DNA of 64,000 nt from Lachnospiraceae bacterium (GTDB lineage Bacteria; Bacillota; Clostridia; Lachnospirales; Lachnospiraceae), in contig JAETON010000011.1 of NCBI GenBank assembly GCA_021771695.1, positions 20,563 to 84,562 of the forward strand, in the 5' to 3' direction. Position numbers and translations under genes: made by a program. The notes beneath the pieces were generated by a model. It did no database searches, had not been told where the DNA came from, and worked only from the letters and a program-made list of their open reading frames with translations. The first letter of the stretch is position 1. Each line of letters begins with the position of its first letter. Of this stretch, positions 7,628-16,713 are shown piece by piece.

Positions 7628-8117
7628 ATTTTTCACCTCTTTTATCCATATCTTCAAATTTATATCCAAATCCATTTACTGTAACTATGTATTTCGGATT
7701 TGATGGATTTTCTTCTATTTTTTTTCGTAAACGAGAAATCATATTTTCTACTGCATGAATACAACTATTACTTGATTCTTTCCATATTTCCTCATAAATT
7801 TGTTCTTTTGAGAACACCCTATTTGGATGCGTCATTAATAATTCTAATAAATTAAACTCAGCATATGTTAAATATATTTGAATATGATTTTTAAAAAGAA
7901 TTTTTTTTGAACAATTTAGTTGGAATTCTCCTTGTGAGATCATACCACTATCATACTTAATATATCTATCATCTAGATAATCAACAAGACTCTCGATAAA
8001 ACAATTATCATTTTCAATTTCAAGTATAATAATTCTTTTTACTTTTTTAGATATTTTGTTAAGAATTCTTTGTTGATTCAAATCTTTTGAATTGTTTCTT
8101 CCCATATCAATTCTCAC
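7620..8117 (-). CDS. Orphan winged-helix regulator (OmpR-type DNA-binding domain)
   Basis: The C-terminal ~95 residues are a Trans_reg_C winged helix: LTYAEFNLLELLMTHPNRVFS, QIYEEIWKES, VENMISRLRKKIEENP, YIVTVNGFGYKFE. The first ~65 residues do not form a receiver domain; no phospho-acceptor aspartate pattern is visible. It therefore looks like a stand-alone DNA-binding regulator without a cognate kinase in the window. It is cotranscribed with the redox genes and overlaps the following flavodoxin start. It may autoregulate the operon. Its start could also be an internal ATG (MGRNN). Confidence 0.75.
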   Translation of the reverse strand: MRIDMGRNNSKDLNQQRILNKISKKVKRIIILEIENDNCFIESLVDYLDDRYIKYDSGMISQGEFQLNCSKKILFKNHIQIYLTYAEFNLLELLMTHPNRVFSKEQIYEEIWKESSNSCIHAVENMISRLRKKIEENPSNPKYIVTVNGFGYKFEDMDKRGEKCE

Positions 8118-8128
8118 AATTCTTATGA

Positions 8129-8707
8129 TTAGATTATTTCATTTATCAATTTTTCATAAATTGACTTTAATTGTTCTTTTTCTTCTTCTGTCATTTCTCT
8201 AGTATTTGCATTGTGATTTTCAAATGTTCCAATATAACCGTTCATTATTTTGCCATCTTTAACAGACAACACTAGCGGTACATATAATTGAAAAGTACCT
8301 TGATCATCAGGTGTCATATAATTAGATATAAGAAGAGATAATCTTTCATTCTGTTCATCTGTATATAATCTTTCATGTGCAGCATTCACAATTCGTATAT
8401 AATTTATTTCCTGATTTTTCTCTATAGAAATTTCATTTAATATAGGAGATGCTTGTTGACACCAAGGACATTCGTCATACCCAAAATATAATATTCCAAT
8501 TTCTTTATTTTCTAAAAATTGAAGAGCTTGTTCCATATCCATATCAACAAAATTCTTTTTTTGTACATCTACAGTGCAAACATTATTTACTTCACAATCA
8601 TTTAGTTCATTCATTTGATTTGAGTGAGAAGATTGACATCCAACAAGCATACACAACATCATTGAGAAAACAAAGTAATATTTATATTTATTAAACATTT
8701 CAAACAT
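8129..8707 (-). CDS. Thioredoxin-like lipoprotein (CPWC)
   Basis: A lipoprotein signal peptide (FSMMLCMLVGCQSS, lipobox VGC) is followed by a linker and a thioredoxin-fold domain with the active site CPWC (YFGYDECPWCQQASPILNEI). It should be anchored on the outer face of the membrane and handle thiol-disulfide exchange. The cis-Pro region appears as LYVPLVLSVKDGK. An AGGGGG ribosome site precedes ATG 8707. It lies in the same operon as the exported flavodoxins, which suggests an extracytoplasmic redox role, though its partner is unknown. Confidence 0.82.
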   Translation of the reverse strand: MFEMFNKYKYYFVFSMMLCMLVGCQSSHSNQMNELNDCEVNNVCTVDVQKKNFVDMDMEQALQFLENKEIGILYFGYDECPWCQQASPILNEISIEKNQEINYIRIVNAAHERLYTDEQNERLSLLISNYMTPDDQGTFQLYVPLVLSVKDGKIMNGYIGTFENHNANTREMTEEEKEQLKSIYEKLINEII

Positions 8708-8733
8708 GAAAGACCCCCTTTTTTATTAGAATA

Positions 8734-9555
8734 TCATTGGGATTTAGCACTCAATGATGCCCACTTGTTCGCTTCTTGCAATCTTGACTCTAATTTACTT
8801 CTTGCAAAATCAACAGCCTGTGTACTTAATAATAAGCGAAGTGGAATTTCATTTTCTTTCATTGCTTCTATAATCTGTAAAGCAGCTTTGTCTGTGCTAC
8901 CCAAAACACTAGTATCAATTTGTTCTTTTCCAATTCTTCTTTTTCCTGAAGTGGATTTATAGTCATCTAATTCAACACTTGACTGCGTAAGAGATCGTCT
9001 AAAGAAATTGGTATTAAATCCCCCAGGCTCTACAATCATTACTTGAATACCTAAAGGTTTCAATTCCTTTGACAATGCCTCCGATATACTTTCTAATGCG
9101 CTTTTGCTTGCTGCATAATATCCAGAACCAGGCTCAGCTTCAATAGCTGCAATCGAAGAAAAGTTAATGATTATTCCTTTTTTTCTTTCTCTCATAGATG
9201 GTAAAACTTGTTGAATCAAAGAAATTGGACCGAAAAGATTTGTTTGAAATAACTGATCAACATCTTTCTTAACTCCTTCTTCCACTGCTGCACGATATCC
9301 ATATCCTGCATTATTTACTAAAACATCAATACATCCAAAATGTTCGATTCCTTTATGTACTGCATTTGATATCTCTTCTGATTTTGTTAAATCTAGCGAT
9401 AATGCAAATGCATGTTCTGGATACTCACTCTCAAAATGCTGAATATCTTTTATTTTCCTTGCAGTTACTATTACATTATCTCCATTTTCTAACACAGTTT
9501 TTGCTAAACTTTTTCCAAAACCACTCGAGCATCCTGTTATAAGCCATGTTTTCAT
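8734..9555 (-). CDS. Short-chain dehydrogenase/reductase
   Basis: A classical SDR of 273 aa. The cofactor loop TGCSSGFG is at residues 7-14, the NNAG motif follows at about residue 86, and the catalytic Ser and YxxxK appear as NFSSIAAI and YYAASK. PGGFNTNFF follows as usual. It probably reduces or oxidises a carbonyl or alcohol with NAD(P)(H); the substrate is unknown. It shares the operon with an iron alcohol dehydrogenase and flavodoxins, pointing to carbonyl or alcohol redox chemistry. Confidence 0.88.
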   Translation of the reverse strand: MKTWLITGCSSGFGKSLAKTVLENGDNVIVTARKIKDIQHFESEYPEHAFALSLDLTKSEEISNAVHKGIEHFGCIDVLVNNAGYGYRAAVEEGVKKDVDQLFQTNLFGPISLIQQVLPSMRERKKGIIINFSSIAAIEAEPGSGYYAASKSALESISEALSKELKPLGIQVMIVEPGGFNTNFFRRSLTQSSVELDDYKSTSGKRRIGKEQIDTSVLGSTDKAALQIIEAMKENEIPLRLLLSTQAVDFARSKLESRLQEANKWASLSAKSQ

Positions 9556-9568
9556 AATTCCCTCCGTT

Positions 9569-10108
9569 TTAAATGTTCTTTCCTATTTTGTATGCTTCTT
9601 CCATTGCAGGATGATTCATAATATCGCCTAATTGCCATGCACCTGCTCCATAAATAACTCCCATTTCTTTTGCATTTGGTAAGCAATCTAAATAGCCACG
9701 TAGTCCATCGATTGTACGTTCCATTGCGTGTTTTCCATCAGCAGCAGTTGCAATTAAGTAAAACTCTTTATTTTCAAGCCCTGCTTTTTGAGCACCACCT
9801 AAAGTACGATCAATCATTGTTTTAAGTTGTGCATTCATAGTAAAAAAGTAAACTGGTGTTGCTAAAACGATTACATCAGCCAAACGCATTTTTTCTACTA
9901 CCATTTCCATATCATCATTCTTGATACAATGTCCAATCTTTTTACATGCATAGCAAGCAGAACAATAGTCAATCTTTAATTCTGATAAGCGAAGTTTTTC
10001 TACTTCATTTCCACTCTCTATCGCTCCCTTCATCAATTGGTCACAAAGGGTGTCTGAATTACCCTCTTTACGAGGACTTGCAGATATAATCAATACTTTT
10101 TTATTCAT
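9569..10108 (-). CDS. NADPH-dependent FMN reductase / iron-sulfur flavoprotein-like
   Basis: The 179-aa protein has the flavodoxin-like FMN reductase start IISASPRKEGNSDTL, a cysteine cluster (YCSACYACKKIGHC) like that of iron-sulfur flavoproteins, and the loop ATPVYFFTMNAQLKTMIDR. It may pass electrons between NAD(P)H, FMN and a partner. The start overlaps the end of the upstream lipoprotein gene by 8 bases, so translation is coupled. The cysteine spacing suggests, but does not prove, a cluster. Confidence 0.85.
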   Translation of the reverse strand: MNKKVLIISASPRKEGNSDTLCDQLMKGAIESGNEVEKLRLSELKIDYCSACYACKKIGHCIKNDDMEMVVEKMRLADVIVLATPVYFFTMNAQLKTMIDRTLGGAQKAGLENKEFYLIATAADGKHAMERTIDGLRGYLDCLPNAKEMGVIYGAGAWQLGDIMNHPAMEEAYKIGKNI

Positions 10109-10601
10109 TTTCAGTCATCTCTCCTTCATCATTCATTAACTCTAGTCTTACTGTTCCACTCTCATATTTTAAGTTTTCCGCACCTTCTCCTGCATGTCCT
10201 AGTGGAACAATATCTACAATTGTTTTTTCATAAATATCATCATAAAAAATTGCTAAATCTGGAACAAATCTCCAATATCCAAAATCTCCAATTTTATATT
10301 CTCTTGTTGTTTCTTCATTAGAAGAAAGCTGTTTTGGTAATGTCATTCCTTTCGCAAATTTATTTCTTTCAATCAATGTCATTTCAAGAGGTAGCATCGA
10401 TAATAAACTAGAAGCAGCATGAGAACTGTTTAGAGTTATCAAAACTTCTGTATTTTCAGTAATCATTTTAATTTTTGTTCCTTCTACATTTATGTAATTC
10501 TCATGCTGATCATAATCTATTTCGTTATTTGGCATAGTACACGCTACTAAAACTGACAACATAAATATGGATAAAACAGTTATACTTATTCTCTTCATCA
10601 A
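10101..10601 (-). CDS. Cyclophilin-like fold lipoprotein
   Basis: A lipoprotein signal (SIFMLSVLVACTMPN, lipobox VAC) precedes a cyclophilin-like 2 domain: INVEGTKIKMITENTEVLITL, SSLLSMLPLEMTL, YWRFVPDLAIFYDD, VPLGHAGEGAENL. Proteins of this family often sit beside flavodoxins and MerR regulators in gut Firmicutes; their biochemical role is not established. This copy should be surface-anchored, as are several neighbours. Confidence 0.82.
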   Translation of the reverse strand: MMKRISITVLSIFMLSVLVACTMPNNEIDYDQHENYINVEGTKIKMITENTEVLITLNSSHAASSLLSMLPLEMTLIERNKFAKGMTLPKQLSSNEETTREYKIGDFGYWRFVPDLAIFYDDIYEKTIVDIVPLGHAGEGAENLKYESGTVRLELMNDEGEMTENE

Positions 10602-10611
10602 AAACTCCTGA

Positions 10612-11496
10612 CTAACTTTTTTCTAAATGCTCATCTAAATATTCCAAGATATAATCAATTGCTTGAGTTGCATCATTGCCATAAAACCCATGTCCTGCAC
10701 CATGTAAAACATGCAAACGAGCTGATTTATAAGAATCTATTGCTTTTTGAGAATACGATAATGGTACAATATCATCTTTATCACCATGCAAAATTAACAC
10801 ATCTTCTTGATATTTTTTAATTTCTTTATAAATATCATAATCTAACAGTTTTTCTGCATATGTCTTTCCTACCCTTAACCAAAGAAGTTGATATGTTTCT
10901 GGTATATCATCCACACTTTTAAATTGTTCTTGTGCCATGTCTACAAGTACAAATGCAGGATATAATAGAATCATTCCTTGTATATCATTTCGATTCGCTG
11001 CCGTAATTGCAGATACAGCACCACCTTGACTAGTTCCCATCAGAAAAATATTTTCATTGTCTATAAAGAATTGCGTTTTTAATGTGTCTATCGCCGCATC
11101 TAAATCTTCTTGTTGTGTAAAAAGAGACATTTCTAATGTTGAGCCACTACTTCTACTACCTGTACTTCCTCCACGAAAATCAAAACAATACACAGCATAA
11201 CCTTGTTTTGCAAAATTCATTGCATATGTTGATCCTGTTTCATAATTACCACCTAGTCCATGTGAAATGATGACTAAAGGATGTTTATCTTTAGTATCTT
11301 GTGGCAAGTACAATTGCCCATAGATTCTTTCGCTATCATAGCTGACTTCGAAATCTTGTATTGTATATTGGTACTGTACATTCATATTAATCATATGTAA
11401 CGACGTTTCTTGTTCATTATTATTACGAAAATTAACCCAAAGTGCACTTACTAGAATTATCCATACACCAAATATTAAAACAATTTTATGTTTCAT
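10612..11496 (-). CDS. Alpha/beta hydrolase, membrane-anchored
   Basis: An N-terminal transmembrane segment (IVLIFGVWIILVSALWVNF) is followed by an alpha/beta hydrolase: oxyanion loop HGLGGN, nucleophile elbow GTSQGG, acid turn HGDKDDIVP and catalytic His in HGAGHGFYG. The active site should face outside the membrane. Serine esterase or peptidase activity is expected; the substrate is unknown. It is fifth from the end of the redox operon. Confidence 0.87.
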   Translation of the reverse strand: MKHKIVLIFGVWIILVSALWVNFRNNNEQETSLHMINMNVQYQYTIQDFEVSYDSERIYGQLYLPQDTKDKHPLVIISHGLGGNYETGSTYAMNFAKQGYAVYCFDFRGGSTGSRSSGSTLEMSLFTQQEDLDAAIDTLKTQFFIDNENIFLMGTSQGGAVSAITAANRNDIQGMILLYPAFVLVDMAQEQFKSVDDIPETYQLLWLRVGKTYAEKLLDYDIYKEIKKYQEDVLILHGDKDDIVPLSYSQKAIDSYKSARLHVLHGAGHGFYGNDATQAIDYILEYLDEHLEKS

Positions 11497-11508
11497 TTCC
11501 TGAACCTT

Positions 11509-12213
11509 TTATTTAGTATGATAAATCAAATGAAGCCCATTATGATTCAAACGCTTTACATCTTTTAATTTAAACTCAATAGTTTTACTTGATTTAAGTA
11601 ATGGTAATCGCTCAAAAACAGTTGCTGAATCAGATTCTCCATCTGCCACTGGAGCAATCAACAAACTCAATTCATCTATCATATGAGATTGTGCAAATGT
11701 ATAGTTGATAGCTCCTCCACCACAAATCAACATTCTACGAATACCGAAATATGTATATAGTTTTTCACAAGCTATTTTTGTATCTAATCTATCTTTTCCT
11801 GCAATGATATAAGAAACATTCTGCTTTCTAAGATACGCTCGATAACTCGCTGATGTCGTTTCACTAATGACTTCAATGACATGAGCATTGGGTCGTCCAG
11901 ACTTCTGGAATGTTCCTGATTCCCAACCAATTTCTCCTAACATATCAATGGATATATAGTAAAGTGTTTCAGTATGTGAAGCTATATGATCTCCTTCTAA
12001 TACCTCAAAGTTAAAATCTAAATTTGGCTTCTTTCCTTCAGTAAACTCTTTTGTTGTCGTAGTACCGTAAACCCAAGCATCTCCACGATATTCATCCCGT
12101 ATTCTTGCATACTCTTTACTGGTTTGTTGTGCTACTTTACTATGCATAAATGGTCCTTCAATTTTTCCATCTAATGCACTTAAGATATGACAAATAATAT
12201 AAGGTCTATTCAT
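11509..12213 (-). CDS. RibD/dihydrofolate reductase-like protein
   Basis: The sequence opens MNRPYIICHILSALDGKIEGPF, the start of the RibD C-terminal / DHFR-like fold, and later has IAGKDRLDTK, LICGGGAINYTF and MIDELSLLIAPV, which form the NADPH-binding region. Length is 234 aa from ATG 12213; the longer frame starts inside the upstream gene. It probably reduces a small heterocycle or carbonyl with NADPH. No riboflavin genes are nearby, so a role as a general reductase in the operon is likely. Confidence 0.85.
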   Translation of the reverse strand: MNRPYIICHILSALDGKIEGPFMHSKVAQQTSKEYARIRDEYRGDAWVYGTTTTKEFTEGKKPNLDFNFEVLEGDHIASHTETLYYISIDMLGEIGWESGTFQKSGRPNAHVIEVISETTSASYRAYLRKQNVSYIIAGKDRLDTKIACEKLYTYFGIRRMLICGGGAINYTFAQSHMIDELSLLIAPVADGESDSATVFERLPLLKSSKTIEFKLKDVKRLNHNGLHLIYHTK

Positions 12214-12229
12214 AGATATTTCACTCTCA

Positions 12230-12946
12230 CTAATAGCCAATACTAGATAACCATCCACTTACTTCTGATTCAGATGCATCCATATTTGTTCTTGAAATAG
12301 AAAATCCGTTTGTAATTACATTAGCGTTAGGAAGCATATCTTGAATCGTTGCAGGTGTCCCTGAAATTCCTGATCCTCCATGTGTACAGAAAGGAATAAT
12401 TGTTTTTCCATCAAAATTGTTGTTTTCTAAGAACGTATTAATAATTGGTGGTAAATCAGCATTCCAAATTGGATAACCGATATAAATTACATCATAGGAA
12501 CTAATATCCATCGGATCTTTCATTTCTGGTCTTGCGCCTTGTTCCATTTCATTTGCAGCACGTTCTAATAAATCATCATGGTTTGTTGGATATGGTTCTA
12601 CTGGTTCTAAACGATACACATCAGAGCCTGTTTTCTCACCAATTAGATTTGCAATGTATTGTGTATTTCCTAATACTTCTCCATCTACCACATGAACAGA
12701 ATTATCTTCATCTCTTGTCATGTTATCTGGCGAATCTGTTTCTGGAACAGAGAAATATACTACTAATGAATTAACATCTTCATTACTATTATTTGCATTT
12801 TGATTTTCATTATTTTCCACGTTTTCTGGGACATTTGCATTTTCATTGGGGTTCGTATTCTTTGTGCTTGTTCCAAAATATACAAGCCCTACTGATATAA
12901 GTACAATACATCCAACAATAATACTAATCATTTTACTTTTTTTCAT
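12230..12946 (-). CDS. Membrane-anchored flavodoxin with P-loop insertion
   Basis: An N-terminal signal anchor (MISIIVGCIVLISVGLVYFG) and an Asn-rich linker precede a flavodoxin domain that should lie outside the membrane. The phosphate loop is split: YFSVPETDSP is separated from GNTQYIANLIGEKTG by an insertion of about 20 residues. IGYPIWNADLPPIINTFLE and CTHGGSGISGT are the other flavin loops. It is one of three exported flavodoxins in this operon. Extracytoplasmic FMN proteins could feed electrons to outside acceptors, but no partner is proved. Confidence 0.87.
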   Translation of the reverse strand: MKKSKMISIIVGCIVLISVGLVYFGTSTKNTNPNENANVPENVENNENQNANNSNEDVNSLVVYFSVPETDSPDNMTRDEDNSVHVVDGEVLGNTQYIANLIGEKTGSDVYRLEPVEPYPTNHDDLLERAANEMEQGARPEMKDPMDISSYDVIYIGYPIWNADLPPIINTFLENNNFDGKTIIPFCTHGGSGISGTPATIQDMLPNANVITNGFSISRTNMDASESEVSGWLSSIGY

Positions 12947-12948
12947 TT

Positions 12949-13590
12949 TTATCTTTCCTTTCTGTTTTTTAACATTAACAACTGATAAACTCCATATCCA
13001 ATCATGACAAACATGATAAATATACCAATATAATCGATTAAAGAAATAAGCATATTTTCTTCAAAATGAAGTGGATACATTAACTGAAGTTGTAGTTTTG
13101 TGATAATTTCTCTTTTCATGAAACCACGAACTCCGAATATACAAGCAAATATAATCAAGAATATATTTATTACAATCCTATTTTCTTTTTTTACTTTTAT
13201 AACTGAATTGTAATGAAGTCCTAAATGGATACCGCATAACATAAACATCAGATAAGCAGATATAATATGGAGTGTTCTTCCTAGAAAATCATTGCGAAGT
13301 CCTACAAAAGACAGGTGTTCCTGTGAAATCATAAAAGAACTACTGATCATAATAATCATAAAAATTAGCAAACTACTATTTATCATTACATAGGCAATCC
13401 TAATTTTATTGAATCTACCTTTTTGCAAATTTCTATAAAATTTTTTATTTAATATTTGATGAATTACAAATAAGATAATTGTTAAAATACCTGCTAGTTC
13501 ATGTATAAAGTTTCCTGTCTGACTGACACACATTAGGACAATCAACAAGATTACCATACACACATCTACGATCACTTTTAACTTCTTCAT
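12949..13590 (-). CDS. DUF4405 membrane protein, cytochrome b-like
   Basis: About six hydrophobic segments are visible, with histidines inside them: NFIHELAGI, FVIHQIL, TLHIISAYLMF and GIHLGLHYN. Paired intramembrane histidines are typical of heme b ligands in DUF4405 and related cytochrome b proteins. It could carry electrons across the membrane to the exported flavodoxins encoded on either side. I start at ATG 13590, one base after the upstream stop; a longer frame from 13614 would overlap that gene. Heme binding is inferred from pattern only. Confidence 0.75.
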   Translation of the reverse strand: MKKLKVIVDVCMVILLIVLMCVSQTGNFIHELAGILTIILFVIHQILNKKFYRNLQKGRFNKIRIAYVMINSSLLIFMIIMISSSFMISQEHLSFVGLRNDFLGRTLHIISAYLMFMLCGIHLGLHYNSVIKVKKENRIVINIFLIIFACIFGVRGFMKREIITKLQLQLMYPLHFEENMLISLIDYIGIFIMFVMIGYGVYQLLMLKNRKER

Positions 13591-13591
13591 A

Positions 13592-14212
13592 TTACTTCGT
13601 AAATCCATTTGCATTTAAATAATCTTGAATACCATCTGTGTTAGATGAACTCACAAATAATCCATCATGAACAGTTGCTCCTTTCGCAGTTTCACGAATA
13701 AAGTCCATAGAGTTTTCAAACTGTTCTGTATCCATAGAGGCTGACTGTGTAAATGGATACACATCTTTATCTGCTAAATCATAATTTTCTAAAAATGTTC
13801 CAATAATCATTGGTGCAGTATGCCACCAAATTGGATAGCCGATAAAAATCGAATCGTATTCATCAATTGAAGCTGGCAAATTTGCAATCTCAGGTCTTTG
13901 GTTTTCATCTCGTTCTACTTTTGCGATATCCCCTGTTTCGCCATAATCTTCTGGATATGGATTTAATGGTTCAATTTCTAATACATCTCCACCAGTTTGT
14001 TCCACAATATATTCTGCCATTTCTTTCGTATTTCCAGACCATGAAAAATAAGCAACTAATACATTTCCATCACTTTCTGTTTGTTCTGTTACTTGTGGTT
14101 CTTCATTGGGTTGTGTTTCTTTTTCTTCTGGAGCACTTGAACAAGCTGCTAAGGAAATTGTCATAATTAATGCGAATAAAATTTTCTTAAGTTTTTTTGT
14201 CATGTTTTTCAT
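13592..14212 (-). CDS. Flavodoxin lipoprotein
   Basis: A lipoprotein signal (FALIMTISLAACSSAP, lipobox AAC) and an acidic, Glu/Gln-rich linker precede a flavodoxin domain. The FMN loop is YFSWSGNTKEMAEYI; IGYPIWWHTAPMIIGTFLE and FTQSASMDT provide the remaining contacts. It should be lipid-anchored outside the cell. It is directly upstream of the DUF4405 protein and downstream of another anchored flavodoxin, so this part of the operon looks devoted to membrane-surface electron transfer. Confidence 0.9.
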   Translation of the reverse strand: MKNMTKKLKKILFALIMTISLAACSSAPEEKETQPNEEPQVTEQTESDGNVLVAYFSWSGNTKEMAEYIVEQTGGDVLEIEPLNPYPEDYGETGDIAKVERDENQRPEIANLPASIDEYDSIFIGYPIWWHTAPMIIGTFLENYDLADKDVYPFTQSASMDTEQFENSMDFIRETAKGATVHDGLFVSSSNTDGIQDYLNANGFTK

Positions 14213-14217
14213 CCTTT

Positions 14218-14844
14218 CTATTTTTTCAATATTTCAAGTTCTTCTAACCAAGATTCAATCTGATTAACACTTGATATTCTTGATTGCCCATATACTGCTA
14301 AATCTTTACTAGAATTTAAAAATGTAGGCATGGTTTCATCAATGTCACTCTCTCCACTTGTACAAAATGGAATAATAAGTTTTCCTTCTAGATTGTAACT
14401 CTCTAGAAAAGTATTGATTAGTGCAGGAGTTGCATGAAACCATACAGGATAACCAACAAAGACTATGTCATAGGCATCCATGTTCTCCACTTCACTCGCA
14501 AGTTCTGGGCGTGCGTTATTTCTTATTTCCATATTAGACTCTATATACACATTGCTATAATTTGTTTTGGGAGTTATTTCAAATAAATCTCCACTTGTTT
14601 TTTCGCTAATCTCATTTGCCACTCTTTGTGTAGTACCTGAGTAAGAAAAATAAGCAACGAGTATAGTTAATTCTTCTTTTGATAGTATTTCTTGTTTAAT
14701 TTGTTCTGTTTGTTCAGCATTAAGAGAATAATCATTTAAACTTCTAAAAAGTGTGGGATAGCGAAATATGTTATATCCGACTAAAAAGAATACGCAGATG
14801 ATAATAAATATACTTCCCACAATCATAGTTTTTTTTACATTCAT
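14218..14844 (-). CDS. Membrane-anchored flavodoxin
   Basis: A signal anchor (TMIVGSIFIIICVFFLVGY) precedes a flavodoxin domain with FMN loop YFSYSGTTQRVANEI, aromatic loop VGYPVWFHATPALINTFLE and CTSGESDID. It should be attached to the outer membrane face. I place the start at ATG 14844; an upstream ATG at 14862 would overlap the alcohol dehydrogenase gene and neither has a strong ribosome site. Third exported flavodoxin of the operon. Confidence 0.88.
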   Translation of the reverse strand: MNVKKTMIVGSIFIIICVFFLVGYNIFRYPTLFRSLNDYSLNAEQTEQIKQEILSKEELTILVAYFSYSGTTQRVANEISEKTSGDLFEITPKTNYSNVYIESNMEIRNNARPELASEVENMDAYDIVFVGYPVWFHATPALINTFLESYNLEGKLIIPFCTSGESDIDETMPTFLNSSKDLAVYGQSRISSVNQIESWLEELEILKK

Positions 14845-14852
14845 ACCTTTAC

Positions 14853-15998
14853 CTACATACATTCCAATAAAATTTCATGAACTTCATGTTTTGAAAGTGT
14901 ATATGGATTACTTTGAATAATATTTGTAGTATCTGCGACTTGTTTTAACAGTTCCGGTGTAATTTTCATAGTAGAACTTAGATCATTTAGTTTTGTTGGA
15001 AGTCCGCATTCTTTAATCAAATCATCCAAAGCATCTAATCCTTTTTCAGCAGTATCCTCATTGAACACGACTCTTGCTAGTTTCGTAAGCTTTTCTCTGG
15101 CATGATCTAAAATATAACGATAGTATCTAGGTTGTATAATTGCTAGTCCTTGTCCATGATTACAGTCGGTATAGGCAGCTAGTTGATGTTCAATCTGGTG
15201 AACTTGGAAATCTGTTTGTCTTCCACATTTTAAGATGCCATTTTCTGCCATTGCAGAATCCCACATTAGATTTCCTCTTGCCTGTTCATCATGAATGTCA
15301 GTTAATAATCGCAGCATATTATCGACTGTGTTTTTCATGATCGCAAGTGCTACATCATCGGATACATTATCTTGATCACTATTTCCAAAATATGTCTCCA
15401 TCGCATGACTTAATGTATCAAATGCACCTGATAATACTTGCGTACGAGGTACGCTCATTGTATAAGTTGGATCAAGCACTGCAAATGTTGGTGTTGTCGC
15501 AAAGATGCCTCCTTTCCACTTTTTTTCTTCGTGGGTAATGACTGCTCCACCATTCATTTCAGCCCCTGTTCCTGATACAGTAACAATAGCCCCCATTGGA
15601 ATACCATCTGTAGGAAACTTTCCTTTTATATATTCCATTTCCCAAATATCTTCATCTAGTAGAGACTGTGCTGAAATCACTTTACAGCAGTCAATCACAC
15701 TGCCTCCTCCTACTGCTAAGATAAAATCTATTTCATGTTCTTTTACAATTTTTACACCTTCTTGTACTTTCTTGTAGGTTGGATTTGACATAATTCCTGC
15801 GAACTCAATCACGGTTTTATTACTTTCTTTTAATAATTCTAGAATTTCTTCATAGATACCATTTTTTTTAATTGATCCTCCACCATAAGCAAGTAGTACA
15901 GTATCTCCATATTGATTTAATTCTTGTGTGAGTGCATCTTTGGCACTTCCTTTTCCAAAATATACTTTTGTTGGATAAGAATATGTAAATTTATTCAT
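14853..15998 (-). CDS. Iron-containing alcohol dehydrogenase
   Basis: A group III Fe-alcohol dehydrogenase of 381 aa, close in pattern to NADPH butanol dehydrogenases. The dinucleotide region is AVGGGSVIDCCK with the GTGAEM loop; metal ligands are visible as D194 and H198 (FDTLSHAMETYFG) and later histidines in VHQIEHQLAAYTDCNHGQG. It should interconvert aldehydes and alcohols using NAD(P)H. It is the second gene of the operon, just behind a flavoprotein reductase, and would be induced together with the flavodoxins under the MerR regulator. Confidence 0.92.
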   Translation of the reverse strand: MNKFTYSYPTKVYFGKGSAKDALTQELNQYGDTVLLAYGGGSIKKNGIYEEILELLKESNKTVIEFAGIMSNPTYKKVQEGVKIVKEHEIDFILAVGGGSVIDCCKVISAQSLLDEDIWEMEYIKGKFPTDGIPMGAIVTVSGTGAEMNGGAVITHEEKKWKGGIFATTPTFAVLDPTYTMSVPRTQVLSGAFDTLSHAMETYFGNSDQDNVSDDVALAIMKNTVDNMLRLLTDIHDEQARGNLMWDSAMAENGILKCGRQTDFQVHQIEHQLAAYTDCNHGQGLAIIQPRYYRYILDHAREKLTKLARVVFNEDTAEKGLDALDDLIKECGLPTKLNDLSSTMKITPELLKQVADTTNIIQSNPYTLSKHEVHEILLECM

Positions 15999-16014
15999 TG
16001 TCTAACCTCCACGT

Positions 16015-16632
16015 TTATCGAATAAAATTTGTTAATACTTTGTCGTTGTCTGGATGCTTGATTCCTTGTTTTTTTCCAAGTTCAATGCACCTTAACATCC
16101 ATGCCATGTTTTTACCTAAGTTATACATGGTCATTAAACCTTCTTTATCTTCTTTCACTTCTTCAGGTTGAGCACCATAGACATGATTCCAATACGTTGA
16201 AGAAACAACAGCCATAGAACAAATCGTAAAATATTTATTAATTACATCAAATGATGCCGTTGTTCCTGCACGTCTTGCAGATAATACTGCAGCTGCTGGC
16301 TTATAAGCAAATATAGGTCCTCCTGAATAAAATACACGATCCATAAAAGTTAGTAACCTGCCACTAGGATGGGCAAAATATACTGGCGAACCAAATATAA
16401 AACCATCTGTTTCTTTTGCCTTTTCTACAAATTCATTCACAATATCATCAAAAACACATCTTCCTGTCGTTTTACATTTACGACAAGCAATACAATCTGG
16501 AATTGCCTTGTTTCCAATGAAAAATATTTCTGTTTCAATTCCTTCTTCATTTAATGCTCTTTCTATTTCTTTTAAAGCCACATTTGTACATCCATCTTTC
16601 CTTGAACTGCCATTTACTAATATTACTTTCAT
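16015..16632 (-). CDS. Flavodoxin-fold NAD(P)H oxidoreductase
   Basis: First gene of the redox operon. It starts MKVILVNGSSRKDGCTNVAL, the FMN reductase phosphate loop, and has CIACRKCKTTGRC, a cysteine cluster like that of the 9569..10108 protein, then GSPVYFAHPSGRLLTFMDR. It likely moves electrons from NAD(P)H through FMN. Start choice is uncertain: AAGGAG is 4 bases from an in-frame TTG (16641) and 13 from ATG 16632; family alignment favours the ATG. Confidence 0.87.
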   Translation of the reverse strand: MKVILVNGSSRKDGCTNVALKEIERALNEEGIETEIFFIGNKAIPDCIACRKCKTTGRCVFDDIVNEFVEKAKETDGFIFGSPVYFAHPSGRLLTFMDRVFYSGGPIFAYKPAAAVLSARRAGTTASFDVINKYFTICSMAVVSSTYWNHVYGAQPEEVKEDKEGLMTMYNLGKNMAWMLRCIELGKKQGIKHPDNDKVLTNFIR

Positions 16633-16713
16633 ACTCGGCAATCATCTCCTTTCACTTGTGAATATTTATCATTCGTGTTATAATCCGATTGTCATTTCCG
16701 GTTTACGTAACCG

